Assembly (NCBI RefSeq): GCF_016908495.1
Contig: NZ_JAFBDZ010000002.1
Span: 372,001 to 436,000, forward strand
Length of the DNA: 64,000 nucleotides
Direction of reading: 5' to 3'
Origin: Rossellomorea pakistanensis
GTDB lineage: Bacteria > Bacillota > Bacilli > Bacillales > Bacillaceae_B
Positions 48,365-56,530 of the stretch are shown piece by piece. How positions within the stretch are numbered: position 1 is the first letter of the stretch; each line of letters begins with the position of its first letter. Position numbers and translations under genes: made by a program. The notes beneath the pieces were generated by a model that was not told the DNA's origin, did not search any database, and saw nothing but the letters and a program-made list of their open reading frames with translations.

Positions 48365-48742
48365 ATGGATAAATTCAAGAATATGGATGGCCACTATTCA
48401 GAGAAGAATTTTTGGAGGAAATTAAAAAAATTCGCCTTGAAGGCGGGACATTCAGTAGTATATACGGCATTATTGCTATACTTCACTTTACAAAAGCCAG
48501 ATCTTCCAGTTAAAGCGAAAGCCACAATCATTGGTGCTCTTGGATATTTTATTTTCCCGATGGACCTAATACCTGACATAGCTGTTGGACTCGGTTACAC
48601 AGATGATTTAAGTGCCTTGGGGATTGCTTTAGTTCAAGTAGCCATGTATATCGACGAAGATGTAAAGGCAAAGGCCAAGCAAAAGTTGTATGATTGGTTT
48701 GGTAAAGATGTAGATACTTCTGATGTTGATAATAAATTATAG
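48365..48742 (+). CDS. YkvA-like (DUF1232) membrane protein
   Basis: A 125-residue protein with the DUF1232 core ALGYFIFPMDLIPDIAVGLGYTDD, which combines a short hydrophobic hairpin with a conserved Pro-x-Asp-x-x-Pro-Asp motif. A first hydrophobic segment (VVYTALLLYFTLQ) precedes it. Proteins of this family are small, membrane-associated and of unknown function. The GAGGGGATGAG site before the ATG at 48365 is rather distant; an ATG at 48383 is possible. Confidence 0.82.
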   Translation: MDKFKNMDGHYSEKNFWRKLKKFALKAGHSVVYTALLLYFTLQKPDLPVKAKATIIGALGYFIFPMDLIPDIAVGLGYTDDLSALGIALVQVAMYIDEDVKAKAKQKLYDWFGKDVDTSDVDNKL

Positions 48743-48748
48743 GTTCTT

Positions 48749-48797
48749 CAAAAGCCCTCAGCCATTAATTCCTTAATAGTGGCTAAGGGCTTTTTTT
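48749..48797. terminator. Terminator between the YkvA-like gene and tatC
   Basis: AAAAGCCCTCAGCCA...TTAA pairs with TTAA...TGGCTAAGGGCTTTTTTT. It serves the plus-strand gene and may serve tatC. Confidence 0.85.
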
Positions 48798-48847
48798 CGA
48801 AGTCAAACAAATGAATTTTTCTAGCAAATCTAATTTAACCTAATCTA

Positions 48848-49579
48848 TTAGATACTAGTAAAAGCTTCTGTTTTTTGCAGCCTTTTTCGATAGATGAAGG
48901 ATGATAAATTTATGCTTAGCTCATAAATTAATATGAGTGGAACTAGAACCAGTATATCCGATATAAAATCTGGTGGTGTAATTAGTACAGATGTTACTGT
49001 AATGATAAAGTAGGCAATTTTTCTGAATTTCTTTAACGATTGTGGATTTAAGATTCCAATAGCGGTTAGAAATAGAATGACAACAGGGAGTTCAAATAAT
49101 AAACCAAAAGGGACTGTCAAGCTAAGTAGGAAGCTAAAATACTTCTCTGTAGTATAAAATTGTTGGAACCCATCTCCAGCTAACTCTTGCATGAATGAAA
49201 GGACAATAGGAAATACAAGAAAATACCCAAAAGATATCCCGATCATAAATAGTAGAAATAAAGCTGGTATTAGCATAAACGTTGCTTTTCTTTCATGTTT
49301 TTGAAGGGCTGGGAATACAAATCGCCAAACATGGTAAGCAGCTAGCGGGGTGGTAAGGGCAATCGAACAGACAGCTGATATTTTAAAATAGATCCATAAT
49401 ATATCCCCTGGTCCAAGTAAGGCAAGCTTAAATTCTAGATCTTTAACTAACCAATTATAAACATGTTCTACAAAAATAAAAGAAAAAATGAAAAAGGTCA
49501 AAAAGCTACAAAGGACATATATAATCCTTTTCCTCATTTCTTCTAAATGGGCAATTAATTCAACTTCTTCGTCAATCAT
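48848..49579 (-). CDS. tatC: Twin-arginine translocase subunit TatC
   Basis: Receptor subunit of the Tat export pathway, which moves folded proteins with a twin-arginine signal across the cytoplasmic membrane. The 243-residue protein has six membrane segments. The N-terminal cytoplasmic helix HLEEMRKRIIYVL is followed, between the first segments, by the conserved FKISAVCSIALTTPLAAYHVWRF region. The ATG follows AAGAGGTG. It is last in a minus-strand series (Tat-signal protein, CHAP hydrolase, tatA, tatC); a hairpin element separates it from tatA. Confidence 0.95.
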   Translation of the reverse strand: MIDEEVELIAHLEEMRKRIIYVLCSFLTFFIFSFIFVEHVYNWLVKDLEFKLALLGPGDILWIYFKISAVCSIALTTPLAAYHVWRFVFPALQKHERKATFMLIPALFLLFMIGISFGYFLVFPIVLSFMQELAGDGFQQFYTTEKYFSFLLSLTVPFGLLFELPVVILFLTAIGILNPQSLKKFRKIAYFIITVTSVLITPPDFISDILVLVPLILIYELSINLSSFIYRKRLQKTEAFTSI

Positions 49580-49604
49580 TTGTTCACCTCTTAAATGGAA
49601 AGAA

Positions 49605-49701
49605 GGGGCTGTCCCAAAACAGGTCCAAAATCACTAATGTTAACCGTAAATAGATTTCTTCAGAGGTTCTAGAGACTTTAGTTTTGGGACGGCCTTTTAA
49701 A
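49605..49701. repeat. Long inverted repeat of the GGGGCTGTCCCAAAA type, between tatA and tatC
   Basis: AAGGGGCTGTCCCAAAAC and GTTTTGGGACGGCCTTTT form a near-perfect outer stem around about 60 bases. It is related to the outer arms of the element at 15163. It lies inside an apparent operon, where it could attenuate or stabilise the transcript. Confidence 0.75.
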
Positions 49702-49725
49702 GACGGTCACTTTCAATCCAGTTAG

Positions 49726-49902
49726 TTAAGATTTTTTATCTTCCTTTTTAGAATCTGAAGACACTAGATCCTTGGTCGCGTTTTTAAATTCTTTTAAAGT
49801 GTTACCAAAAGCACGTCCAACTTCAGGAAGTTTTGAAGGTCCAAAAATAATAAGAGCAATGACTAATATAAGGATTAATCCAGGAACTCCAATGTTTGGC
49901 AT
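49726..49902 (-). CDS. tatA: Twin-arginine translocase subunit TatA
   Basis: Pore-forming Tat subunit (58 aa). It begins [20 protein letters not shown], a single membrane helix, followed by the conserved hinge [14 protein letters not shown] and an amphipathic helix ([13 protein letters not shown]) with a charged tail. This is the full TatA plan. The ATG at 49902 follows GAGGGG. It lies 28 bp downstream of the CHAP hydrolase gene and 146 bp before tatC on the same strand. Short genes like this are easily missed in automatic annotation. Confidence 0.93.
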   Translation of the reverse strand: MPNIGVPGLILILVIALIIFGPSKLPEVGRAFGNTLKEFKNATKDLVSSDSKKEDKKS

Positions 49903-49930
49903 TTTATCATTTCCCCTCTGTTAAATTTTT

Positions 49931-51301
49931 TTATGCAAAGAGCCTTTGCCATGTCGAAGGACCAGGAATGCCGTCCGCATCACTTCCTGACCACCCTTGT
50001 GCGCGTTGGAAAGCAGCACAGGCTTGACGGTCTGCCTCACTCCATTTTGGACCTGCCCCAACAGAATAATATTGACTATAGCCTTTATTAATTAATCGTT
50101 TCCCCATTGCGGTGACATACTCATTATTTGCTCCTGGGCCAAAGAAATGGCTTCCGGGAAATACCGATACATTTGGAGCGCTTCCAACAATTTCAAACAA
50201 TCTTTGCCAAGTCGTCGGCCCTGGATATCCATCTGCATCGCTGCCAGTCCAGCCTTGTGCTTTTTGGAACTCCTGGCAGTTTAGGCGATCTGCTTCACTC
50301 CATGCAGGGCCCGGTCCGACAGAATAGTGGCGGCCAAATCCTGCCTTCACTAACTGAACCCCCAATAATTTTACATATTGATTAGAGGCGCCAGGCTTAA
50401 AATACTGTGTACCTGGAAATGCTGGTGGCCAATTGCTTCCGCCACTCCCGCCGCTACCATAATAAATTGTAGAAAGGCGTTCCCAAGTAGACGGACCAGG
50501 AAAACCATCTGCACCACTTCCGCTCCAGCCTTGGGCCCTTTGAAAGGCGGCGCAAGCTTGACGGTCTGTTTCTGTAAATCGAGGTCCCGCTCCTACTTGA
50601 TAGTAACTACCATATCCTGCCTTGATTAGCATTTTTCCTAATAGGGTGACATAGTTATTGTAAGCTCCAATGTAGAAATACCTTGTTCCAGGGAATGAAG
50701 TAGGGTTATCCCCAGTTCCGCTGTTACCGTAAGGGGGGGGAACTGGTTTGACTGCACCACCCATTCCATCGCCACTCTCGGGATAATCCGTGTCATAATT
50801 TTCATAATAAGGAATGGCAAACCCTACTATTTTTGAATCCGAAAGGCGGCGATATCGACGAAACACTCCCTGAATATGTTCTCCTTGAGATGGGATGTAT
50901 GTATTTCCTTCGACTGTAAGTACTGCTTGCTCCCCAGGATAATATTGTTCTACGATGCCAATATGCGAATCTCCACTAAAGAAAATGAGACTTCCCGTCG
51001 CCCTGGCAACTCGTTTAGAATCATTACCGATATAATTAATGAATCCTGATTTGGTAAAATATTCACCGGATTGTTCATGAAACCATCTATGCGATCTTAC
51101 TGCAGCACTGTGGACAAAAAGAGGACGGCCTCCATCGAACTCCATATTCCCTGATTTTGAAGCACACCAGCTAACGAAAATCGCACACCATGGTTGATTG
51201 TTTAGACCGAACCATCGCCCATACTTATTGTCATTATTACTTCCTTCCAATGTACCAATCTGAGAAATGGCTGTATTGACCATATTTACCCGTAAAGACA
51301 T
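49931..51301 (-). CDS. CHAP-type peptidoglycan hydrolase with three wall-binding repeats, no signal peptide
   Basis: A 456-residue protein. Residues about 1-165 form a CHAP/NlpC-like Cys amidase: Cys39 in QPWCAIFVSWC, His113 in GDSHIGIVEQ, and VEGNTY (Glu131, Asn133). A Gly/Pro-rich linker follows. Three repeats of about 75 residues (about 203-276, 295-368 and 381-455) each run from FPG..(Y/F)F..GA.N.YV to ADG.PGP.TW.RL. This repeat type is best known from secreted actinobacterial wall enzymes, so transfer from that group is plausible. No Sec or Tat signal is present. The gene before it encodes a Tat signal protein and the genes after it are tatA and tatC. Confidence 0.88.
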   Translation of the reverse strand: MSLRVNMVNTAISQIGTLEGSNNDNKYGRWFGLNNQPWCAIFVSWCASKSGNMEFDGGRPLFVHSAAVRSHRWFHEQSGEYFTKSGFINYIGNDSKRVARATGSLIFFSGDSHIGIVEQYYPGEQAVLTVEGNTYIPSQGEHIQGVFRRYRRLSDSKIVGFAIPYYENYDTDYPESGDGMGGAVKPVPPPYGNSGTGDNPTSFPGTRYFYIGAYNNYVTLLGKMLIKAGYGSYYQVGAGPRFTETDRQACAAFQRAQGWSGSGADGFPGPSTWERLSTIYYGSGGSGGSNWPPAFPGTQYFKPGASNQYVKLLGVQLVKAGFGRHYSVGPGPAWSEADRLNCQEFQKAQGWTGSDADGYPGPTTWQRLFEIVGSAPNVSVFPGSHFFGPGANNEYVTAMGKRLINKGYSQYYSVGAGPKWSEADRQACAAFQRAQGWSGSDADGIPGPSTWQRLFA

Positions 51302-51323
51302 AAAAGTTACCCTCCCGTATACT

Positions 51324-51584
51324 TCATTGATTTAATTTATAAATCGCTTCTACATCCATTAGAAGCACATTTGGGTCTTGAGGCAGTTCTAGTTCCATTT
51401 CTAAAATGGTATCCCCCCATGTACCGGGTTCTTTCGGTAAATCCTCTGGCACTGCCGTGGGTGTAGCCGTGGTTTCGCTCATTCCTGCTAGAGCTTTGAC
51501 AGGTAAACTAGCGGCAGTCACCGTGACCAAACCAGCTCCTAGATACCCTAAAAACTTACGTCTGCTTAACTTTCTCTTCTCCAC
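51324..51584 (-). CDS. Small protein with a twin-arginine signal peptide
   Basis: An 86-residue protein. SRRKFLGYLGAG is a textbook Tat motif, followed by a hydrophobic stretch and VKALA, a signal-peptidase site near residue 33. The mature part is only about 53 residues, acidic, and of no family I recognise (DTILEMELELPQDPNVLLMD). It starts with GTG behind AAGGAGGAAGG and is the first gene of the series; the CHAP gene starts 22 bp later. It may be a Tat carrier for the signal-less hydrolase, which is my inference. Confidence 0.8.
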   Translation of the reverse strand: MEKRKLSRRKFLGYLGAGLVTVTAASLPVKALAGMSETTATPTAVPEDLPKEPGTWGDTILEMELELPQDPNVLLMDVEAIYKLNQ

Positions 51585-51671
51585 TTATTTCCTTCCTCCT
51601 TCATTTAACCTTTTATCAAGGTAGTAGTAAATATCTTTAGAACTTTCAAATAATTACATAATTCGACTAAA

Positions 51672-51699
51672 ATTATACTTTTTTACATAAATAATGTAA
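51672..51699 (-). promoter_or_regulatory. Likely promoter of the Tat/CHAP series, with an overlapping inverted repeat
   Basis: On the minus strand TTACAT (51699-51694), 16 bp and a perfect TATAAT (51677-51672). The -35 box is one arm of the inverted repeat TTACAT-N5-ATGTAA (51683-51699), a possible repressor site. Confidence 0.5.
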
Positions 51700-52358
51700 T
51701 GAGCATTTTGGGTTATCTAAGCATAGTAAATATTACGTTATTTAGTATTGAAGGAGGTAACGAATATCTGGTCTTTGAAAATTTTGTTCCTATTGATAGA
51801 GATCGTTCCCCTTAGCCTCGATTCACTGGTTTCTACGCCTATAAGCCACTACTAGTAGTACAGGGACATATTTCTATTCAATCATTAGCAAATGCTTAGT
51901 TGTTCAAGTATAGTTCAAATTACATTTAGAAAAATGCGATAAAATTTGATATTCATGTCCTTTTTAAGTTCTCTATAGCAGTGATTCAAATTGTTAATAA
52001 GGTAGAAAGACGCTATAGTGTGAAGGCTCATGTTTTTTTCCCTATTTCCATACTGTTTTTTGTGTTTAGGGATTTGCCGCATAATGAAAATAAAGGGTGG
52101 GATTAAAAAACATCCTGCCTATAAGGTTGTTACGATTTGAATGAATATGAATCATAGAAGGCAGTAATTCAAAAAATTAGAGGTGTATGTTATTGGGGCA
52201 AAGAAGGAAATGATTTTTGATATTGTTTTCTTCAAAATCTCTTTGATTCTTAGTTTTCAATATGTTTAGCTAGTCCTACAGATAACTAAACTTACAATAT
52301 GGTACGATTGTGAGTGAAAATAAACGTCTTATACTAATAAATAACTAAGGAGCCGACA
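51700..52358. other. Intergenic region, nothing supported
   Basis: About 660 bp with frequent stops in all frames. A GGAGG at 51751 is not followed by a usable start codon. No hairpin with a T-run convinces me here. Confidence 0.4.
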
Positions 52359-53012
52359 ATGACAATCATCGATAAATTAAATCTTACTAAATACTCAAAT
52401 ATGGCAGTAATCAATCAACCAAGCGATTATGATGTCTTCACGGAAACAACGACTACCCTTTCTAAAGATCATGATGCTATTTTCATTTTTGTAGAGTCAA
52501 TGGATGACATGGTTGAGCATACACAATTTATTCTTATTAATGAACAGGTTTTAATGGACAAAGGCTATATCTTTTTCGCATATCCGAAAAAAGGTAACAC
52601 CCGCTATGACACTTTTATTCACAGAGATGAAATTTTTCCGGCAATGAATGTGGGGGAGGATGGCTATGTGGGGGATAGTGATATCAAGTTCGCACGGATG
52701 GTAAGTATGGATGATGTTTTTACGGTCGTTGGTTTAAAGCGTGAAAAAAAGAAAGCCAAAAAGACATCGGCTGCAAGTCAATGTGTGGCAGATTATGAGG
52801 ACAATCTTAAGGATGTTGAAACACTGTTAGTTAACCATCCAAATGAGCTTAAGTTTTACCAAAGCTTAACACCTGGATATCAAAAAGACTGGGCACGTTA
52901 TATATTCTCAGCAAAGCAACAAAAGACACGCGAAAAGCGTCAGAAACAAATGGTTGAGATCCTTTCACAAGGTTACAAAACCATCGATTTGTATCGTCGA
53001 AAGAAGAAATAG
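52359..53012 (+). CDS. YdeI/OmpD-associated (OmdA) family protein
   Basis: A 217-residue soluble protein. The C-terminal part, with LTPGYQKDWARYIFSAKQQK and then TREKRQKQMVEILSQG, matches the OmdA/YdeI C-terminal domain, linked in enterobacteria to bacteriocin and peptide tolerance. The N-terminal 120 residues contain FIFVESMDDMVEH and RYDTFIHRDEIFPAM, a beta-rich domain as in DUF3052/DUF1801-like relatives. The ATG follows AAGGAG. Stand-alone gene; its role in this organism is unknown. Confidence 0.75.
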   Translation: MTIIDKLNLTKYSNMAVINQPSDYDVFTETTTTLSKDHDAIFIFVESMDDMVEHTQFILINEQVLMDKGYIFFAYPKKGNTRYDTFIHRDEIFPAMNVGEDGYVGDSDIKFARMVSMDDVFTVVGLKREKKKAKKTSAASQCVADYEDNLKDVETLLVNHPNELKFYQSLTPGYQKDWARYIFSAKQQKTREKRQKQMVEILSQGYKTIDLYRRKKK

Positions 53013-53092
53013 AAGGTCAGGTTAAAAGGAACTATGTCGCTCTTCTATTGGAAGTGTCTATAATAAATATAGAGGTACAAACGGAAGATTCT

Positions 53093-53152
53093 TATGGGGC
53101 TGTCCTGAATGTGGTTCCGGACACCTTGTTTTTGGGCAGCCCCGTTTTGCTA
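53093..53152. repeat. Short copy of the GGGGCTGTCC inverted repeat
   Basis: GGGGCTGTCCTGAA and TTTTGGGCAGCCCC are the outer arms. The interior keeps GTGGTTCCGGACACCTTG, the right inner arm of the larger element, so this copy is internally deleted. It ends with TTTT after the OmdA gene. Confidence 0.75.
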
Positions 53153-53193
53153 TACAATTAGGGATGAGCCAATAAACTCAGCAAAGGATCCAT

Positions 53194-53319
53194 TTATCTT
53201 CTCTTATTTTCCAATTTCCTTTTTTCGATTTCTTTTTTAACAGTAAACACTACTTTTTCATTAACCGCTTTCCTTACTTTTGGATCATTGAACCATTTCT
53301 TTACTTTTTCTTTAATCAT
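53194..53319 (-). CDS. Small basic protein, unknown
   Basis: A 41-residue frame, MIKEKVKKWFNDPKVRKAVN at its start, strongly basic and probably helical. A perfect GGAGG lies seven bases before the ATG at 53319, which is the main support. No family is recognised; small basic helical proteins of this kind often bind DNA or membranes, but nothing here shows which. Confidence 0.5.
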   Translation of the reverse strand: MIKEKVKKWFNDPKVRKAVNEKVVFTVKKEIEKRKLENKRR

Positions 53320-53663
53320 TTTATAGCCTCCTGTTTTCTGCTTTTGAATGATTAATATATAAATGCGCATAAAACGCGATTAGTGTCTAAGATTTATATC
53401 CAATTCATCCTCAGATTTTATCCAAAGGGAAACTCTAACCCAATCAATTTCCTCTTATTCATTTACCCGATATATTCTTTTTTGAAACTTAAGAGTGAGA
53501 GTAGGACTTTCCAGTACAAAGGTGAAAGTAATTCTAATAAAAATAAAGTGGAATTTTTCGGAATGTATTATCTAAAAATTTGAACATTCCATCATAATAT
53601 TCTTTAAATTTTGTGAATCTTCACATATAATGGTCCTTAAAACGACTTTAAGGAGGTAAAGCA
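53320..53663. other. Intergenic region before the peptide-binding protein gene
   Basis: Only short open frames without ribosome binding sites. The likely promoter of the following operon must lie in the last 100 bases, but I cannot define it. Confidence 0.35.
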
Positions 53664-55298
53664 GTGAAGCGAAAGATGAAACTCACCTATTATTTACTAC
53701 TAGTGGCAATGCTTGTTCTTTCTGCTTGTTCAGGAGGAAACCAATCAAGTACCGAAAGTAAAGATAATCTCTCAGAGGAAGAGAAATATGGCGGTACACT
53801 TATTTTTGGAAGGGGGGCAGATTCGATTGGACTCGATCCGATTAATGTAACAGATGGTGAGTCTATTAGAGTGACCCATAATATCTTTGAAACTCTATTC
53901 GAATATGACCACAATCTAGAGCTTAAACCGAAATTGGCTACAGACTATAAAACTAGTGAAGATGGTTTAACATGGACTTTTACTTTAAGAGAAGGTGTAA
54001 AGTTTCATGATGGAACAGACTTTAATGCCAAAGCTGTCGTTTTTAATTTTGAGCGGTGGATGGATCCAAATAATCCTTACCATAAAGGTGACTTTTTTTA
54101 TTATCCATTCTTATATGGCGGTTTTAAAGGAGATGAAAATCACCTGATTGAACATGTAAAAGCGACAGATGAATATACTCTTGAAATTAAACTAAAAAGA
54201 AAGACCGCACCATTCCTTAGTTATTTAGCGATTTCTATGTTTGGAATAGCAAGTCCTGCCGCTATTGAGAAATACGGCGAAAAAATAAATGAACATCCTG
54301 TAGGAACAGGTCCTTTCAAGTTTAAAGAATGGAAACGAAACGATACGATTACTCTTGAGAAAAATCCTGATTACTGGATGGAAGGAAAACCTTATTTAGA
54401 TCAAGTAATCTATCAAGTTATTCCTGAAAATTCATCAAGACTGACCGCTCTTCAAAGTGGTGAAATTGATATTTTAGACGGGTTGAATCCTAGTGATACA
54501 AGGGTTGTCGAATCAACTGAGGGAATGGGATTATTAAAACGTCCTAGCTTTAACATAGGTTACATGGCGTTTAACATGGAGAAAGAACCGTTTGATCATC
54601 CTAAAGTAAGAAAAGCAATCAATATGGCGATCAATAAAAAGGAAATGGTCGATGCCTTTTATAATGGTTTAGCTGAAGTAGCAACCAGCCCGCTTCCACC
54701 GTCATTATGGGGACATCATGATGGGTTAAAGAAGTATGAATACAATGTGGAAGAAGCAAAAAAATTACTAGCGGAAGCAGGCTTTGAAGACGGTTATAAA
54801 ACGACGCTTTATACGATGAGTAACCCAAGACCTTATCTTCCTGAACCAATGAAAATTGCAGAAAGCATTCAATCCGATCTATCAAAGATAGGAATTGAGG
54901 CTGAAATTGTTACATACGAATGGGCGACCTATCTTGATAAAACAAGTGCTGGAGAGCATGATATGGCATTATTCGGCTGGACAGGGGTAATGGCAGATCC
55001 TGACAACTTCTTATATCCGAACTTAAGCAAAACCAATACAGCAAAGCCGGCTAATAACCGGGCATTCTATAAAAGTGATAAATTCACTCAGCTGATTACC
55101 GAAGCTCGTGAAACGCTTGACCAAGAGAAACGAATGGAGCTTTACAAAGAAGCGCAGGAGCTATTCCAGGAAGATGCTCCATGGGCCATGCTTGCCTATA
55201 CAACCACTCCTTTGGCACAAGCGAAATATGTTGAAGGATACAAGCCGCATCCAATGAGTAATGATCTGCTTACGGATGTCTATTTAACTAATAAATAG
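53664..55298 (+). CDS. Peptide-type ABC transporter binding lipoprotein (family 5)
   Basis: A 544-residue extracellular solute-binding protein of the DppA/OppA family. The lipoprotein signal ends in lipobox LSAC with Cys22. The family signature FTLREGVKFHDGTDFNAKAVVFNF appears near residue 110, and the late region has DAPWAMLAYTTTPLAQ. It starts with GTG behind AAGGAGGTAAAG. Permease and ATPase genes are absent. The next gene, 26 bp later, encodes an aminopeptidase, so the pair suggests capture and breakdown of peptides, with a channel encoded elsewhere. Confidence 0.92.
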   Translation: MKRKMKLTYYLLLVAMLVLSACSGGNQSSTESKDNLSEEEKYGGTLIFGRGADSIGLDPINVTDGESIRVTHNIFETLFEYDHNLELKPKLATDYKTSEDGLTWTFTLREGVKFHDGTDFNAKAVVFNFERWMDPNNPYHKGDFFYYPFLYGGFKGDENHLIEHVKATDEYTLEIKLKRKTAPFLSYLAISMFGIASPAAIEKYGEKINEHPVGTGPFKFKEWKRNDTITLEKNPDYWMEGKPYLDQVIYQVIPENSSRLTALQSGEIDILDGLNPSDTRVVESTEGMGLLKRPSFNIGYMAFNMEKEPFDHPKVRKAINMAINKKEMVDAFYNGLAEVATSPLPPSLWGHHDGLKKYEYNVEEAKKLLAEAGFEDGYKTTLYTMSNPRPYLPEPMKIAESIQSDLSKIGIEAEIVTYEWATYLDKTSAGEHDMALFGWTGVMADPDNFLYPNLSKTNTAKPANNRAFYKSDKFTQLITEARETLDQEKRMELYKEAQELFQEDAPWAMLAYTTTPLAQAKYVEGYKPHPMSNDLLTDVYLTNK

Positions 55299-55324
55299 TT
55301 TTATAGCTTTGGAGGTAATTAGGG

Positions 55325-56404
55325 ATGTATCAGCTTTTAAAAGAGTTATGTGAGAAAGTCGGCCCAAGCGGGTTTGAACAAGACATTCAACGTTATATTA
55401 TCGAACAAATAAAGGATTATGCTGATGACTATCATGTAGATCCACTGGGGAATGTGATTGCAAAAGTTAGTTCGACTCAGAAGGGCTTTCCATCCGTTTT
55501 ATTTGCAGCTCACTCAGATGAAATTGGTTTTATCGTAAAGAAAATCGAACCAAATGGAACACTACGTTTTGAAAAAGTCGGTGGCTTCGATGACCGGATT
55601 CTCCTGGCTCAACCTGTAGTGATCAAATCAAACAATGGTTATATACACGGCGTTATCGGTGCATTATCCGTCCATTATATGAAATGGGATGATCCGAATA
55701 GGACTGATTCACATCGAGAGCTCTATATTGACATCGGAGCTCGTTCAATCGAAGATGCGATGGAAATGGGGATTGAAGTTGGGCAACCAATCTCCTACGG
55801 TTCAGAGCTAAAATTAATAGGAAGTGAAAAACACCACAGGGTAGTAGGAAAAGCACTTGATGATCGTGCTGGTTGTGCTTTAATGATCAAGCTTTTACAA
55901 GATATAAAGAAGTCAGAGCGTGACCATGGCGATATTTATTGTGCTTTTACGGTTCAAGAAGAGGTCGGTTTACGTGGAGCATCTGTATTGACTCCATCCC
56001 TTAAACCAGACTTCGCCATCGCCGTTGATACGACCCCAACAAGTGATACCTATGATGTATTAATGAAAGGTACGAGGGTATTAGGGGATGGGCCGTGCAT
56101 TAAGATTGCCGATAAGTCTCTTATTTCTCATCCATTAGTGACTGAGCATCTTAAGAAGGCAGCAAAACGAAATAATATCCCCCATCAGTTGGAAGTTTTT
56201 ATGGGCATCGGAACAGATGGTGGTGCGATTCACATGACTTCAACGGGTGTTTCAACAGGAGTGATTTCGATCCCATCTCGATACACGCACAGCCCTGTAG
56301 AAGTTGTAGACCTTGCAGACATGGAAAACAGCCTTCAATTGATAAAAGAATTTACGTATACCATTAATGAACTAGCTGGTAAAAGTTTTGTGGATACGAT
56401 TTAA
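55325..56404 (+). CDS. M42-family glutamyl/deblocking aminopeptidase
   Basis: A 359-residue cytoplasmic metallo-aminopeptidase that removes N-terminal residues from short peptides. Two-metal-site motifs are AAHSDEIGF (His63, Asp65), ALDDRAGC, the catalytic Glu pair in VQEEVGLRGA, and AVDTTPTSDT. The C-terminal IPSRYTHSPVEVV closes the site. The ATG follows GGAGGT. It is cotranscribed with the peptide-binding lipoprotein gene and followed by a terminator. Confidence 0.93.
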   Translation: MYQLLKELCEKVGPSGFEQDIQRYIIEQIKDYADDYHVDPLGNVIAKVSSTQKGFPSVLFAAHSDEIGFIVKKIEPNGTLRFEKVGGFDDRILLAQPVVIKSNNGYIHGVIGALSVHYMKWDDPNRTDSHRELYIDIGARSIEDAMEMGIEVGQPISYGSELKLIGSEKHHRVVGKALDDRAGCALMIKLLQDIKKSERDHGDIYCAFTVQEEVGLRGASVLTPSLKPDFAIAVDTTPTSDTYDVLMKGTRVLGDGPCIKIADKSLISHPLVTEHLKKAAKRNNIPHQLEVFMGIGTDGGAIHMTSTGVSTGVISIPSRYTHSPVEVVDLADMENSLQLIKEFTYTINELAGKSFVDTI

Positions 56405-56409
56405 TAGGA

Positions 56410-56447
56410 ATACACTTGCCCTTCCTTCAACAGGGCAGGTGTTTTTG
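56410..56447 (+). terminator. Terminator after the aminopeptidase
   Basis: ACACTTGCCCT and AGGGCAGGTGT with a 9-base loop, then TTTTTG. Confidence 0.85.
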
Positions 56448-56530
56448 TGTTGGAATCAGCTTGGAAGTAAGAAGGAAATGCTGGAAACCAAATAGAAGAT
56501 TGAAAGATAAGAAAAAAATAGGTGATTGCT

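Noticed and set aside
51740-51832. Small gene behind a perfect GGAGG at 51751
   Set aside because: No ATG, GTG or TTG lies at a usable distance in the open frame.
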